Assembly (NCBI GenBank): GCA_006538405.1
Contig: BJKQ01000035.1
Coordinates: forward strand, 1-64,000
Direction of reading: 5' to 3'
Length of the DNA stretch: 64,000 nucleotides
Source: Hansfordia pulvinata
Taxonomy: Eukaryota; Ascomycota; Sordariomycetes; Xylariales
Shown: piece by piece, positions 27,763 to 39,490 of the stretch
Position numbering within the stretch: the first letter of the stretch is position 1
Layout: the number at the start of each line of letters is the position of its first letter
Notes under the pieces: model-generated
The model's database searches: none
What the model was told of the DNA's origin: nothing
The model's input: the letters and a program-made list of their open reading frames with translations, nothing else
Made by a program: the position numbers and the translations under genes

Positions 27763-27970
27763 TGTAATAACACGGCGTATATACGTTAAGTGTAATTAAA
27801 GGAAAGGATAATATAATCGTAAAGTAAGATTAATTCTTACTTTATAAAAGTAAACGGGCGTAACTTATACATATATATATACGAGAGAGGAAGTTAAATT
27901 AAAGTTAAGGTATTATCGGTATAACCACATATAAGTGGCCTTAATTATATTATATTATAACACCGTGATA
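27763..27970 (-). repeat. 3' LTR of inner element
   Basis: On the + strand this reads TGTAATAACACGGCG...AACACCGTGATA. The terminal ACA has become ATA, a C-to-T change. Compared with the solo LTR at 16.17 kb nearly every CA has become TA and many TG have become TA, showing RIP on both strands. Confidence 0.92.
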
Positions 27971-30850
27971 ATTATATCCCTCTCCTTAAAGCTTAACGCT
28001 TAATAAGCTAATTTATATAAAGCATAATATAAGTGCGGCCCGTACGGCCGTTATTAACTTAATTAAGCTACGCTTATAAGTAGTTTATACGCTTTTTAAT
28101 CCCCTTTTTTTTATTTATATATATAATCGCGTTACGATAGCTTTATTTCGGCCTTAAGTTAAAGTAAGGTTAAAGCGGCCACCGCGGTGTCGCTTTTTTA
28201 TATTTATTTATTATTATATAACCGTGTTAAAGGATAATACGCTTATATAAACATATAGCCTTAAAATAATTTTAAGTAATTATTATCGCGGCGCGCGACC
28301 CTTATTATTTAAAAGACCATTATTATTAAGCTTATTAATAATATATATATAACTTAATAATTTTACCGCGATATAAGCGGTGTATTAATTATCTGGCCGT
28401 TTATTATATATCAAGTTTATACACGTCACGCTTTTTATTTTTTTACTTTTTTTTATTTTTATCCTTTTATAATTCCGTCTCGTAAAGTCGGATTAATTTC
28501 ACGCTTTTATTACGCTTATTATTATTATTATTCCTTTTTACTTCCTTATATCTTATAATATCTTTTATTCGCTCACCGCATCGCGGTGCAGCTTTTACGC
28601 GCTCTTTTAACACCTTACGCACTCCGCGCCACGGCTTATTCTCGCTTTTATACGCTTAAGTTAAGCGTATTATCACACGTAACCGATTCGGCCTTAACTT
28701 TAAGGGTTCTTTTAACGATAATAACTTAAAGATCTTTAAAAGTCTTAATATATAAGACTTTAATAAGTAAGCTTATAATAACTTTATACTTACTTATAAG
28801 CAGCCTCCCGTTTATAAGCCCGGCCTTTAAGGTGGCTATATTAATAAGTCCGATTTTTAAGGCTTTAATAACGGCCTTTATAACAAGAATTAAAGTAAGT
28901 TCCTTATTATTACTTATTATATTTAAGCAAGAATCAAGGCTAACTTAAGCGATCGTATAAGCCTTTTTAATATAAATTAAAATTAAAAAAAAGGTAAAGA
29001 TAAGGAAATAACCGATAATAACGGTAATAATAATAATAAAGATAAATAAAAGGACGCCGATAACGATAATAAGATAAATAAAGACGTGTTTACCGATTAC
29101 ACTTTATTTAAGGTCACGCTTAACCTTAAGCGCTTTAATTAATATTTAATCCGTCCTTTTCTTATTATTAAACCCGTTTTATTATTAACTTTTAAAGCGC
29201 GAATTTAAAGTTAATTCTTTATTACCTTAAAAAGTAAGCGGTTAACACGCGCGTTCGCCTTAATAATACCGCCTTACTTAATCTTAATAACTTTATTAAT
29301 ACACTTATTTTAAAAGCGTCCGATCCGGCTCGCGTTAAAACCGCCCCGGCTCGCGTCCGCGACACCTTTAACGATAAGCAGCTTCTTTTTAATAATAATA
29401 ATAATAACCTTAATAATAACGGCGATAATAATAACAACGACGGCGGCGGCGGTAACGGCGGCGGCGATAACGGTGATAATAATAATAATAATAATAATAA
29501 CGATAATAAAGGCAACGATAACGATAACAAGGGATACTTTAACGGTGAGTCGGCCTTAATTTAAATCCTTTCGCTTTTTAATATTAACCGTTTATAATTT
29601 AACCTCCTTATCACCGTTACGCTTTATAAGTACGTAACCGTGAGTTCGGCTTACGCTTATATTAAGTTATTTTTATAACCTTAATTAATATATATTAAGG
29701 CTGCTTTAAGTCGATAAAGTATAAGTATAACCTTACTTTCAGCCTTTTATTAAGTTATAAGTGCGCTTTTAAAAAAGGCGGTTATTATATTAAGTATAAG
29801 CGTAAAAACGAGTTATACGTTAAGGTAAATCGTACGCCGAATCCTTCTTAAATTTATTTTAACCTTACGTAATTACTTTAAGGTCCTAAGTACGAGATTA
29901 CGCGCTTCGCTTACTTAATCGAGTTTATTAAAGACCTTATTTAAAAGCGAGTCCTTAATAATAACCTTAACCGCGGTTTTATTACGCCGTTTAAGCAACG
30001 TATTAAAACGGCGGGTGCTTATTTCCGCTTATTATAAGCTTAACGCTTATTAATATAAGCGTATTACGTTTACTATTATATTACCGGCCGTAAAAAGGTT
30101 AAAAAGGTTCGTTCCTATATTAACTCGGTTTTAAGATAATAATTAATTAGTTTTTTTAATTTTAAAAGGAGATAATAGCTTATAAAGGTTAAATTAATAT
30201 TTATATAACCGAGGTGTAACGTTTTATTACGCTTATACTTTTTAACGCGGTAAGTTCCTTTTATTAAAGTTAAATACGTATTAAGGTTATATTAACACGT
30301 GTGTTAACGTGTTTTATTTTAAACTTTTATTAAACGCGCTTAATATTAACGTTACTTATTATTATATATCCGCCGTATTAACTTAGGTTTCGACGCTTAA
30401 CGCTTAACGGTTCGCGCTTTTATTATTAATATAAAGGAGATTTATACTCCGTAAGATTCGCTTTATTTTTTAATATTAAAAAAAGGCTTAAAGCTTAAAT
30501 AGCTCGAGTTTATTTAAGCTCGGTTTCGGTTAAGTTTTACGTTATTAATATAGTTTTTTTAATAAGGTTTTCGTAATGTAAAGATAAGATTTCGTTAATT
30601 ATAATAATTATAACGCGGTATTAAGGTTTAACGCGTTTATAATCGGCGCGGGAATATAACTCGCTTATTTTATAATTCGGCCCTTTTTCGGGCGGGCGTT
30701 AAGCGTGTGTCCCGTGTTTTATTAATTAAAGATCTTTTTTTTTACACGCCCTTTTTAATTCGAACGTTTAAATAGCCTTTTACACGCCCGTTATATCCTT
30801 TATTACCACTTATTAATTATACTTATACGGTTAACCTACTTACTTCACGT
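27971..30850. other. Unassigned 3' part of inner element with low-complexity Asn/Gly frame
   Basis: This segment lies downstream of pol in the - strand element. On the + strand, antisense to pol, a frame runs from about 29.3 to 30.1 kb. It contains a run of Asn, Asp and Gly codons at ~29390-29530 (AAT, GAT and GGC repeats), then a Leu/Ile-rich stretch interrupted only by TAA, TAG and TGA codons that RIP could have produced. The opposite frame across 29222-29530 gives only Leu/Pro/Ser runs and is a shadow of the trinucleotide repeats. I recognise no domain. The segment mirrors the unexplained 3' part of the outer element. Confidence 0.45.
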
Positions 30851-33800
30851 AATAATATTACTCTTTTTAATAAGTGGTCTTATCGATTATATTTTCCACT
30901 TTTTACTTATTATCCTCTTTAAGTTTTAAGATTAATAAGCTGTCTTTCCGGTCTTTTACTTAAGGTTTTAATAATTAAACGGGAAACACGTTATGTATCT
31001 GGTCGTATTACTTTAAAAGGGCGACCCGATAAGCTTATAAACTTACCCGGTTTATAATCCGGAAAGGATTAATAAACTTAAGTTAAATCTTATAATGCTT
31101 TAACTGGAGGTTACGTATAGAGAGGGTTATTACCTTTCCTTTTTTAAATTATTAAGGCGAGTGCTTATTATTATAATGCTTTTAATATTATTAAACTGCC
31201 TTTTTTTAAGTTTCCCGTAGCTGTTAACGTAGTTTCGTAAGGGTTTTAAGCTTATCTTTTATTATTAGTACCTCCTTTTTTTTAAAGTTAGCCTTAACGA
31301 TTTAAAAGTTTAAGCAATATCTTATAAGCGCCTTAAAGGGCGCTTTATTAATCGATATATTCACGATATTATTAATTATAAAGTACGCTTATAATAATAA
31401 AGAGGGCCACGTTATCGCTTACTTTATTATAAAGTATTATAAGTAAGCTTTTAAGATTTAATTTATCCTTTTCGTTTATTTATCCGTTTATAAATAAAAT
31501 ATAATTAAGTATCGTAAGCGTACCTTTAAAAAAAAGTAAAGTTCGGATTAAAATCGGTTAATAAATAGTGTTCTTCGGTCACTTATCATACCCTTTAATA
31601 ATCTGAACTTATACTTAATCTCCGCGTAAAACAGCTTTATTAAGTCTTTTATTATAATAATTATATTTATAAATTAAAAAAATGATATCTTTATAAACCG
31701 GTTAACCATTATTAAAATAAAGTTAATTAAACTTTTATAATATAACACTTTTAATAAGCTTATAATAAAGTTTATACTTAACTCTTTTATAAGTCGGTTA
31801 AGTAAAGGTAACGATTACAGTTCGCCGTAAGGTCGGTAGCGTTTTATTTTCGTTTTTAAGTAAATACTGTATTTTATTATATAAGTCTTTATATCTTATT
31901 TTAAGCGGGGTTAATAAAACTTACGCTTTATTAACTTTTAAGTACGGTTCACCTTAAAGTGTCCCGTTAACGGGTCATCGTAATGTACTTAAATAATCTC
32001 GTCCTTTAACGCGGATTTTATTAAAATATAAAGGCGTCCTTTTTAATAAATAATATTATTTATGCGAACACTTTAAAAATCCTTATTTAAATCACCCTTA
32101 TATTATACGCGCCTTTACACGTATTTAACGTCTTTAACTTACGTGGATCGAAGGAGTTTAAAGAGCTTTATAAACTGCTTATTTTAATAAGGCTGCTTTT
32201 TAACCGTCGCTTTATAAGCTTATTTACGTGTGATTACTTAAATTTAAGCGCTCGCGTAACTTATATTTTTATTTCTTTTATACTTTTAGCCTTATATCTT
32301 TTAACGTAAGGTTAATATAAGGTTTATAACCTCCTTTTACTTAATTATATAATTTAACCTTTTTAAAGAGGGATCGGCTAGGTTTCGCTTTTTAAGTTAA
32401 TACTTAATCGTGAAGTTATAAGGGTTTAAAAATAAAAGCTATCTCGCTTAACGCCCGTTTAAGCACGGGGCCTTTATAAAGTTTTATAAGTTATTATAAT
32501 CTGTTTATACTTTTATAAGGAACTTAAATCCTTAAAGGTAATGTCTTTATTACTTAAAGCAGGCTATAATAATTAATATCTCTTAATCGTTAATAATATA
32601 ATAAGACTCGGTTAATATATACTTATAAGATTAAAACGCCACGGGGTGGAATTAGCCTTATTTATCTTTTTAAGAAAGAATCTTAAATATAATTAAGTTT
32701 AAAGCGTCCGTTTCGATCTTAATAAGCTATTTTAAATTAAAGTGTAATAATAACGGAGCCTTTTAAAAAGCGTTAATTAAATAATAAAACGACTCTTATA
32801 TAATTATATTTAATTTTAATTATGCCTTTATCGATTAAGCTTTAAACCCTTTTAAAAGCCGTGTTAAAGGGGCAGCGATAAAGGAGAAACCTTTAATAAA
32901 GCGCTTATAAAAGTTATAAAAGCTTAAAAAGACTTAAATATCGTGGACCGATATTAAGAGAGGTTATTAATAAATAATATCGACTTAATTAAAGTTTATT
33001 AAGATGCTTATATTTAAGATAATATACTTTAAAAACTTTATCGAGGAGCGGAAGAATTAACACTTTAAGGGCTTTACGTAAAGGTTCGCTTTTATTAAAT
33101 AATTAATTATAAGTTAAAAGTGTTTTATATGCTTTTTAATTAAAGTTAAGAAAATAAGGACGTTATTTAAGTACGCCACGTAAAACGAGTTAAGATAATT
33201 ATTTAAAGCATTATTAATATAAGATTAAAACGTGACGGGGGCATTATTAAGCCTTATAAGTATAATTAAAAACTTAAAGTAACCGTATCGAGTACGGAAA
33301 ACAATCTTTTACTTATCCCTTTTTATAATACGGATTTAATAATAAGCGTCCTTAAAGTCGACCTTATTAAATATTTTAACTTTTACCACCTTATTTAATA
33401 GCTCCGAAATTAAGGGTAAAGTATACCGATTCTTTACCGTTACCTTATTAAGTCTTTTATAATTTATATATAAGCGAAGATTATTATTTTTCTTTAAGAT
33501 AAATAAAATTAACGCGCTTATAAGACTTTTAAAAAGGCGGATTTTACTTGTTTTCGTTATTTTATTAATAAATCTTTTTAACTTTTAAAGCTTATTATAA
33601 GTTAAAAGATATATCAGGAAGTATAAAGGGGTGGTATTAAGTAATAAGTCGATAACGTGATCGGTTTCCTTATTTAATAATAAAGTGTCCGCGTTATCAG
33701 TATTGAAAAACTCCGTGTAATCTTTAAGGCAGCTTAAAATCGGATTAATATTAAGATAAAGTAAGTTAAAAGATTCCTCCTTTTTATAAACCACTTTAAG
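30851..33800 (-). pseudogene. pol: RIP-destroyed Ty3/gypsy pol of inner element
   Basis: On the - strand the open stretch 33794-33585 contains FFNTDNADTLLLNKETDHVI, the linker just before gypsy RT. RT follows: LRLYINYKRLNKVTVKNRY near 33470, then FRTRYGYFKFL at ~33320-33280, NNAPVTF, and at ~33175-33157 AYLNNVL, where the catalytic YxDD has lost both aspartates by G-to-A. At ~31515-31455 the integrase motif reads FYL*TDK*TKRIN, matching YPQTDGQTERxN with RIP-type stops. Upstream-to-downstream order is RT then IN, as in Ty3/gypsy. No intact frame remains. Confidence 0.88.
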
Positions 33801-35550
33801 TAATTATATTATTAAGTAATATATGACTTAATTCCGGTATACTTTTATAAATCGGTAAAGGGTTAATAATTTAAACCTCTTTTTATAAAGCTTAAAAAAT
33901 TACTTATTTACCGCGGGGTTTAAAAAAATATATTATTAACGTAACGTGCTTTAAGAGAGTAGTACCGGGCTTTTACTTAATTATAGCTTTTAATTAATAA
34001 TTAAATAAGGCTTATATAACTTACAGGTCTTTTTTTAATTATTTATAAAGGAGATAAAGACTTAATATGCTTTATAAGTCGGGAGTGTTATCGTTTTAAT
34101 TGCTTAAAGTGGTATGGCCCGAAACAGGGCCTTATCGAGCCCGTATCGGATAGCGAATTCTCGGTTAATTAAGTCGACTTTTTTATAAGTGTTAAGGTTA
34201 ATATTCGTTTTAACGTATTAATAATAAGACGGCATCGCGATAATATATAAGGTGTAAAATTAAGTTAAGACGTTTATAAAAAGGGCCGGTAAAAGTGTAA
34301 GGACCGTGATATTATATATTATACCTTTTATGCTTTTTTTACTTAAAGATAAAGGCACTTTAAACGGATATAACTTAATTATCCGTATTTATAATATATA
34401 ACCGATTAACGTCCGTTATTCCGGTCCGTTATTAAATGGTTATTTAAAGTTAAAATATATAAAGTTAAAAAGGAGCTTATTTTTTAAGAGTTTTATAAAA
34501 CGTGTCGGACGTTCCGTTTTAAATCGGCCTTACTTTAAGCTTATTTTATATATAAGGTGATATTATCTTTACGATTATTATTATGATTCCCTTTTTTTAT
34601 TATTATTATTAATTCTTATTATTACACGGTAATATTTATTATAACGTTCCGGGTCTTTAATAGCTTTATAAGGTGGTTAAAAAGGTTATATTATAAAGGT
34701 CTTAATAGTTTCTTAAAGAAATATTAAGCTCGCTCTTTATTAAAGCGAGTCTTTATTTAAGCCTTTAAAGTGATTAAATATTAATTAAAAACTTATAGGT
34801 TTTAACTTAATAATTATAAGGCCTCCTTTAATTAAGCGGAGATGTTAACGTAAGTGTAAGTAAAGTCGCGAATTAAAGTGCGAGTTTACTTTTAAAATTA
34901 AGCTTAATCTTTTTAAAGTTAAGCTCTTTTTAAGTCGGATATAAATCGGACGCGGGCCCGTTAAATGCCTTTATAATTTTAATTTATCTTCTTTAATATA
35001 AAAAGCACCTTATTAACCCTTTACTGAAACTTTTAAAGTAAGTTAAAAAAGGCGGTCTTACACTTTTTAATTTAAGACTTTTATTTATTAAAGGTGAAGC
35101 TAATATTAAATAAGTTATACGTAAAGTTATATAATCGTTTTAAATTTATACTTAAATCGGAGTCCGATTAATCGCGAGGTGAGTCCTTTTAAAAATTAAG
35201 GTTATTTCGGTCCTCGCGCCCGGCTTAAATTATAAGCTTTACCTTTTTCTTTAAGGCTTAAAGCTCTTTTTCGAGTCGTTAACGTTCTCGTCGCTTCTTT
35301 AAGAGTCTTTATCGGAGGGCGATTTATTAATCCTCCTTATATAATATACTTTTAAGATCTTAAAGGTTCTTTTAATTTTAATTTAAACTTAAGGTAAGAG
35401 CTAACGGATCCGGCGAGGCCACCGTTAAGTCTTACGCTCTTAAAACGTTTTAAGTGTTTAACACGGTTAAGTGGCCGGTTATTTAACTCTTTTTAAGGTT
35501 TAAAGCGTTTATAATTATAAGTAATAAGTAATAATAAAAAGAATTAAAAT
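33801..35550 (-). pseudogene. Degraded gag and protease region of inner element
   Basis: The segment lies between the 5' LTR (35551-35758) and the RT linker on the - strand, where gag and protease belong. The sequence is TpA-rich, with no intact frame and no confident CCHC or protease motif. A purine-rich stretch (AATAATAAAAAGAATTAAAA) abuts the LTR. The assignment is positional. Confidence 0.5.
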
Positions 35551-35758
35551 TATAATAGCACGGCGTATATACGTTAAGTATAATTAAAGGAAAGGATAGT
35601 ATAATCGTAAAGCAAGATTAATTCTTACTTTATAAAGGTAAATAAGTGTAGCTTATATATATATATATATAAAAGAGGAAGTCGGATTAAAGTTAAGGCA
35701 TTATCGGCACAGCCACGTATAAGTGGCCTTAACCACATTATATTATAACGCCGTGACA
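35551..35758 (-). repeat. 5' LTR of inner element
   Basis: This 208-bp copy reads TATAATAGCACGGCG...AACGCCGTGACA on the + strand. The initial TGT has become TAT by G-to-A. It is followed directly by the target duplication CACCG. It is slightly less mutated than its partner at 27.76 kb, keeping for example CACAGCCACG where the partner has TATAACCACA. Confidence 0.92.
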
Positions 35759-35815
35759 CACCGCGATATTTATTATTATAAGTTAAAGATAGCCTGTTAC
35801 TTAAAAGGGCTATTT

Positions 35816-36082
35816 TATTATTAATTAATTAAGGGTTTATTAAAAACTTAAAGGAAACCCGTTAAAAGATAAAGGGCTTACTTAAAGAGAATAAAAGTTA
35901 ATAAAGATTTCGGCGTTACGGGAGGGCTTAAAGAAGTCGTAACGAACCTTTAATAAGGACACCGGTATAAAGGAGGACGCGACCGGCTTAAGGCGTAAAA
36001 GGAGGCAGGTATTAAGGATTATTCAATACGGCCCTTACTTAGTGAATAAGAACTGCGCTCTCCCACACATCCACCCATCACA
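35816..36082 (+). repeat. 3' LTR of outer element
   Basis: This LTR begins TATTATTAATT (ancestral TGT changed to TAT) and ends CACCCATCACA, followed by TAGCC. Its left ~130 bp is RIP-mutated relative to the partner at 20.27 kb, while the last ~100 bp is clean: CTCTCCCACACATCC here against CTCTTTTATATATTT in the 5' LTR. This marks the right edge of the RIP tract. Confidence 0.92.
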
Positions 36083-36087
36083 TAGCC

Positions 36088-37434
36088 GACCCTTCGAGAC
36101 AATGCTCTTTTAGGTCAAATCAGGAGACCACCCCGACGCGAGCGCGTGAACGGCGAGTTCTTGACTCGGTGTATCGAGCTCTCTCTCTACTTGTCCACTT
36201 CTCCTCGAAGCCCATCGCGGCGAGACGGTCATCTATTCTCGGGCCTCTTTCTCATCATGCTCTTTCGGCTGCGGGGCGCGGCCACCCTTCCAGCTCTCTT
36301 AAGAGCTTCTGCTGGAGGTGTGGACTGGCAGGTTTGGCTCCAGACGGATAGATTGGGCCGTGGTCTGAGCCTGGATCGCTGCCCTCGACTAAGTTAGCCG
36401 ATTATGTCACCCGCGACTTCACTGTCTTGGTCTCCAATGTCATATACGTGGCAGAAGCGACCAAGCTACAGTAGGGCATGCTAAACAACATCAAGAGCAC
36501 ACCCAAATGTGTCCAATTTCTCTGTCTCCCACCGACCCCTTCCTTCTATTCCATCATCTGATGCGAAACGCCACCTTCAATTGCAGGCGTACCTCTTAGG
36601 GCAAGGAGACAGAGTCCGGCTTTATTGTGCTGCGATGCTCTTTCCGACCGGCTGTGCTTAAAGGCGTAGGCGGTATGACCCGCCCCCCTCTTCTTGTCAG
36701 CCCAGACCAGCCAGCTCCGCAGAGCCCACGAGTGCTCGTCACGAGACACAGTGGGATTTGACCCTCGGGCTTATTATTAGGCTACTAAAGTGGTAGCCTT
36801 CTCCCTCGATCGTGCGCCCTGCGGTATTAACGAGAGAGAAAGAGAGAGGCATACAGAGGGTTCGCCTGGTTCCTGCAATCCATGGGGCTTGCGGTGCTCG
36901 TGCTATGTAGCTGGATATTGATAAGAAACCTAACACCGTGATGCGTAGCATGTGCCGGGTGGACCCTGCGCGATCTGAATATAGGTCCCTTTATTAAACG
37001 TTGGCGCTTTGCGCACGTCGATGCAGTGCGATGCGATGCGGTGCGGTGCGCAGCAGTAGGGTGCGGGGGTACGGCGCGAAGCCGTGGGACGCGTGAGACG
37101 CGTGAGACGCGTTGGAACGCGATGCGGGGTGGGACGAAAGGTTGCTTAGTCGTGGTCACAAGCCTCACTTTCACAATGTCCCTGTCCAGTAATCGCACCC
37201 ACTTCTCAGACCCCACCTTGTTCGCCAGCTCCAAGACCACCCATCTTATCGTCCTCGCTCACACTCCAGGACCACCCATCCGAATCCCTTCAGGCCTTTC
37301 GTTCCAATCGCGAAGCTTAAATTATGCCTTTATACGTTGTGCCGTGACGACCCTTGCGTGGAATCGCTCTTGCCCGCGCGCGTCTTCCACGGTCAATCGA
37401 GCAGTGCTGGGCGCGTCCGAGAGTGCTTGCACTT
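36088..37434. other. GC-balanced flank without a recognisable gene
   Basis: Composition is normal for the gene-bearing part of the window. Open frames of 60-140 codons overlap on both strands but give no domain, no good start context and no conserved-looking frame. At 37018-37130 short GC-rich imperfect repeats occur (GATGCGATGCGGTGCG, then GAGACGCGT repeated three times). I see nothing else. Confidence 0.5.
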
Positions 37435-37560
37435 TAGGACCATCCTTCCTAAATGCCCCCATTCTAGGACCATTCTTCCTAATCGCCCCCATTTTAGGAC
37501 CATCCATCCTAATCATCCACATATTAGGACCGCCCATCCTAATCGCCCGGCTGTAGGACC
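37435..37560. repeat. 30-bp minisatellite, ~4 copies
   Basis: Units begin TAGGACCATCC and contain CCATCCTAATCGC. Three units are exactly 30 bp and the fourth 29 bp. Because 30 is a multiple of three the array is open in several frames on both strands, producing pseudo-repeats such as RKDGPKMGAI or ILGPSFLIAP. These are probably not protein. The same repeat, reverse-complemented and with 31-bp units, occurs at 48.75 kb. Confidence 0.85.
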
Positions 37561-37949
37561 TCCTAGCCGACAGGTATCAATCCACTGTCAGTACGTACTC
37601 GTGCCTGCCCTATTCACATGTGTCCCTAGACAGAGGCAGCGCGTACGCGCAGTTGATTCTTCGCTTCTTAGTGATCTCCCTCCCGCGTCTTTCACGGCCT
37701 TCCGTGGCCATCTCGTCCCCGATCCACAACAACACAGCCCGCGCTGTATCGGCCTCTCTTCCACTGTGTCCCGACCCTTCGCATCCAGCACACTCATCTA
37801 CGCGCCGGGCGATCACAAACAGACGCCATGTGTGGGCTGGGTGGCCCTGAAAGCAGGCCAAACGACAGTCGTCCCTTATCGATACGGTTCTCCGACACAG
37901 CACCACGTGGGTTGAAGTATATCGAATACACCAGCTGTCAATGAGCGTT

Positions 37950-38734
37950 TCATTGCCATAGAAAGTTGGATGCTGAGCCCGTGAGCCAAGTCTTGATCTC
38001 GGCAAATGCCCTCTCGTCACACTCCGGGTGTGAAACCTCGACCTTTGGATCATGCCATTCATGTCTTTGGTCTCCAGAATTGACTCCCCCGCAGCACGGC
38101 AGCTGTCAAAATCCACCAAAACAAGCCTGCCCTCCTCTTCGTCGATCATGATGTTGGCCGGGGTAACGTCGTTGTGAACCAGACCCAGAGAGTGCAAGTG
38201 GTGTATGCCTTCGATCAACCCGTCGAGATGATTGATCAGACTCTGAGTCACCAATTGTCGATCGCTCTGTACGAACGCCTCCTTGTTGAGGTACTCAGGA
38301 TTGACTGTTTCGAGCAGTGTTGCTTTGTAGTTCTTGAACGAGATCGATACCGCGTGATCATTTTCGACATTGCACCCAAGATACTGCGCGATGTTTGGAT
38401 GGGGGTTTTGCCGCAAAATCTCGCACGTCTCAATTTCACGTGCTTGATTGACTTCCAGGTCGGACGAAGCGAGATCGTGGTAAGAAGGCGCCTTCGTGTA
38501 GCATGATAAAGCCGGAGAGGCTATCGTCCAATGATCCCGGATGACGGGGCCCCTATTCTTAGTCTCGATGCGTCGCATATTGAGCAGGTCGTGGTGAGAG
38601 ATGCCCGTGGATTGGCGGGGCTTCCAGGATGCGGAATAGATGTTGTCATCTATCCGGACAATACCTCTCATCTCGAGAAACTGGAACTTCCCATCGATGG
38701 TTTTGAACGCCTCATGGCATTCGATGATATGCAT
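37950..38734 (-). pseudogene. Protein kinase-like gene with a frameshift in the activation segment
   Basis: The frame opens at ATG 38734, the first Met after an in-frame TAA eight codons upstream. Kinase landmarks appear in order: a likely ATP-binding Lys in CYTKAPSY (residue 81), an alpha-C Glu in REIETCEIL (~100-102), HPNIAQYLG (~112-119), the catalytic loop VHNDVTPANIMID (Asp 189, Asn 194) and the metal-binding DFD in VDFDSCR (208-213) in place of DFG. HND plus DFDSCR is characteristic of a large, poorly characterised kinase-like family in filamentous ascomycetes. After residue ~224 the frame becomes unnatural, while a -1/+2 shifted frame continues WHDPKVEVSHPECDERAF...FLWQ and stops at 37950-37952. 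No intron of normal length explains the switch, so a frameshift near 38060-38075 is likely. The open frame runs on to 37610 but its tail is probably spurious. A phosphotransferase function is inferred from family motifs only. Confidence 0.75.
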
Positions 38735-39490
38735 TGCGAAGATGTTGGCTTGCGATTACCGATTGATTAGATTCGCATGGCAAAGATGAGGCATGGAAAA
38801 GCGATGAATCTACCTGCACGTCTAGGTACCTAAGGAATGGTGGTATGGTAGGTTAGGTACCTGTTAGCTGGTACCTAGTCGTGCTAGCACGTGGCTACCT
38901 ATCTTAGGTACATGTAGTGAAAGCTGAACGCAAGCGGGCTGTGGGGCGTTGCGGATACCCTTCTCCGCTCGATTCCCCTCAGCCGTGCCGCGCCTGCATG
39001 TGTATCACCAACATCTTGACCGGATTTAAACGACTACTTATGAGCAAACGATACGCCCCGGACTCCGGACGCGTGCTTCTACCACAGGCGAGACATGAGT
39101 GGGCTTGAGCAGCTGTAATCTTCGATATGGCCGAGGTGCGCTAAATGGTGAGCAGGCTTAATGACGCTCTCAAAGGTTACTTGCTACCCACACTGGAAGC
39201 AGATGCAGGCGAGAGGCATAGACTCATAGCGTCGGAGCGGCTTTGCAGCCGAACGCGTAGTCGAAAGACAGCCACCTAATGAGCGATGCAGATGTGATGT
39301 TGACCGCAGCCCTATCCGCGCTGCCCTGTCCTTATTGGCCATTTACTGGCAGCTTTCGTGGGACGGGCGGCAGCCACGAGACCGGACGGGCGTGTCATGT
39401 CTTGTCCGCTAAAACTAAAAGAAAAGGGACGTGGGAAAGTCTCTCATTCCTGCGCGAGTGCGTACCGGGCTGATCATTTCATAGTTAAGC
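38735..39490. other. Intergenic; cluster of GGTACCT words upstream of the kinase
   Basis: At 38822-38912 the words TAGGTACC, GGTACCTG, TGGTACCTAG and TTAGGTACATG recur within 90 bp, about 100 bp upstream of the kinase start. Such GGTACCT-rich patches are common in Sordariomycete intergenic DNA, so I do not call a regulatory site. The rest, to the edge of the AT-rich patch, holds only short overlapping frames with no recognisable product. Confidence 0.4.

Larger units (their letters stand above)
27763..35758 (-). mobile_element. Inner Ty3/gypsy LTR retrotransposon nested in the outer one
   Basis: This 7996-bp element has 208-bp LTRs at both ends and is flanked by a perfect 5-bp duplication CACCG (27758-27762 and 35759-35763), proving insertion into the outer element. 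Its pol is on the - strand, so the LTR at 35.55 kb is the 5' LTR. RT motifs lie at 33.56-33.15 kb and integrase motifs near 31.5 kb, again in gypsy order. The same LTR family occurs as a solo LTR at 16.17 kb. Like its host it is saturated with RIP mutations and inactive. A ~2.8-kb segment between integrase and the 3' LTR is unexplained. Confidence 0.93.
20266..36082 (+). mobile_element. Outer Ty3/gypsy LTR retrotransposon, RIP-inactivated, interrupted by a nested element
   Basis: The element is bounded by two 267-bp direct repeats (20266-20532 and 35816-36082) and flanked by the 5-bp duplication TAGCC (20261-20265 and 36083-36087). Removing the nested element and one copy of its target duplication leaves about 7.8 kb. 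The + strand carries, in order, a degraded gag region, a gypsy-type linker, reverse transcriptase, RNase H and integrase, each recognisable despite many transition stops. The RT-RNase H-IN order is that of Ty3/gypsy, not Copia. A further ~2.3 kb between the integrase end and the insertion point is unexplained. The element cannot be active: the RT YxDD motif has become YLNN and stops occur every few codons. Confidence 0.93.

Noticed and set aside
29222..29530. 102-codon - strand Leu/Ser/Pro-rich frame
   Set aside because: It is the shadow of AAT/GAT/GGC trinucleotide runs on the opposite strand within a retrotransposon.
37026..37915. Overlapping + strand frames of 176 and 192 codons with internal repeats
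   Set aside because: The repeats are only the 30-bp minisatellite read in different frames, and the rest has no protein-like character.
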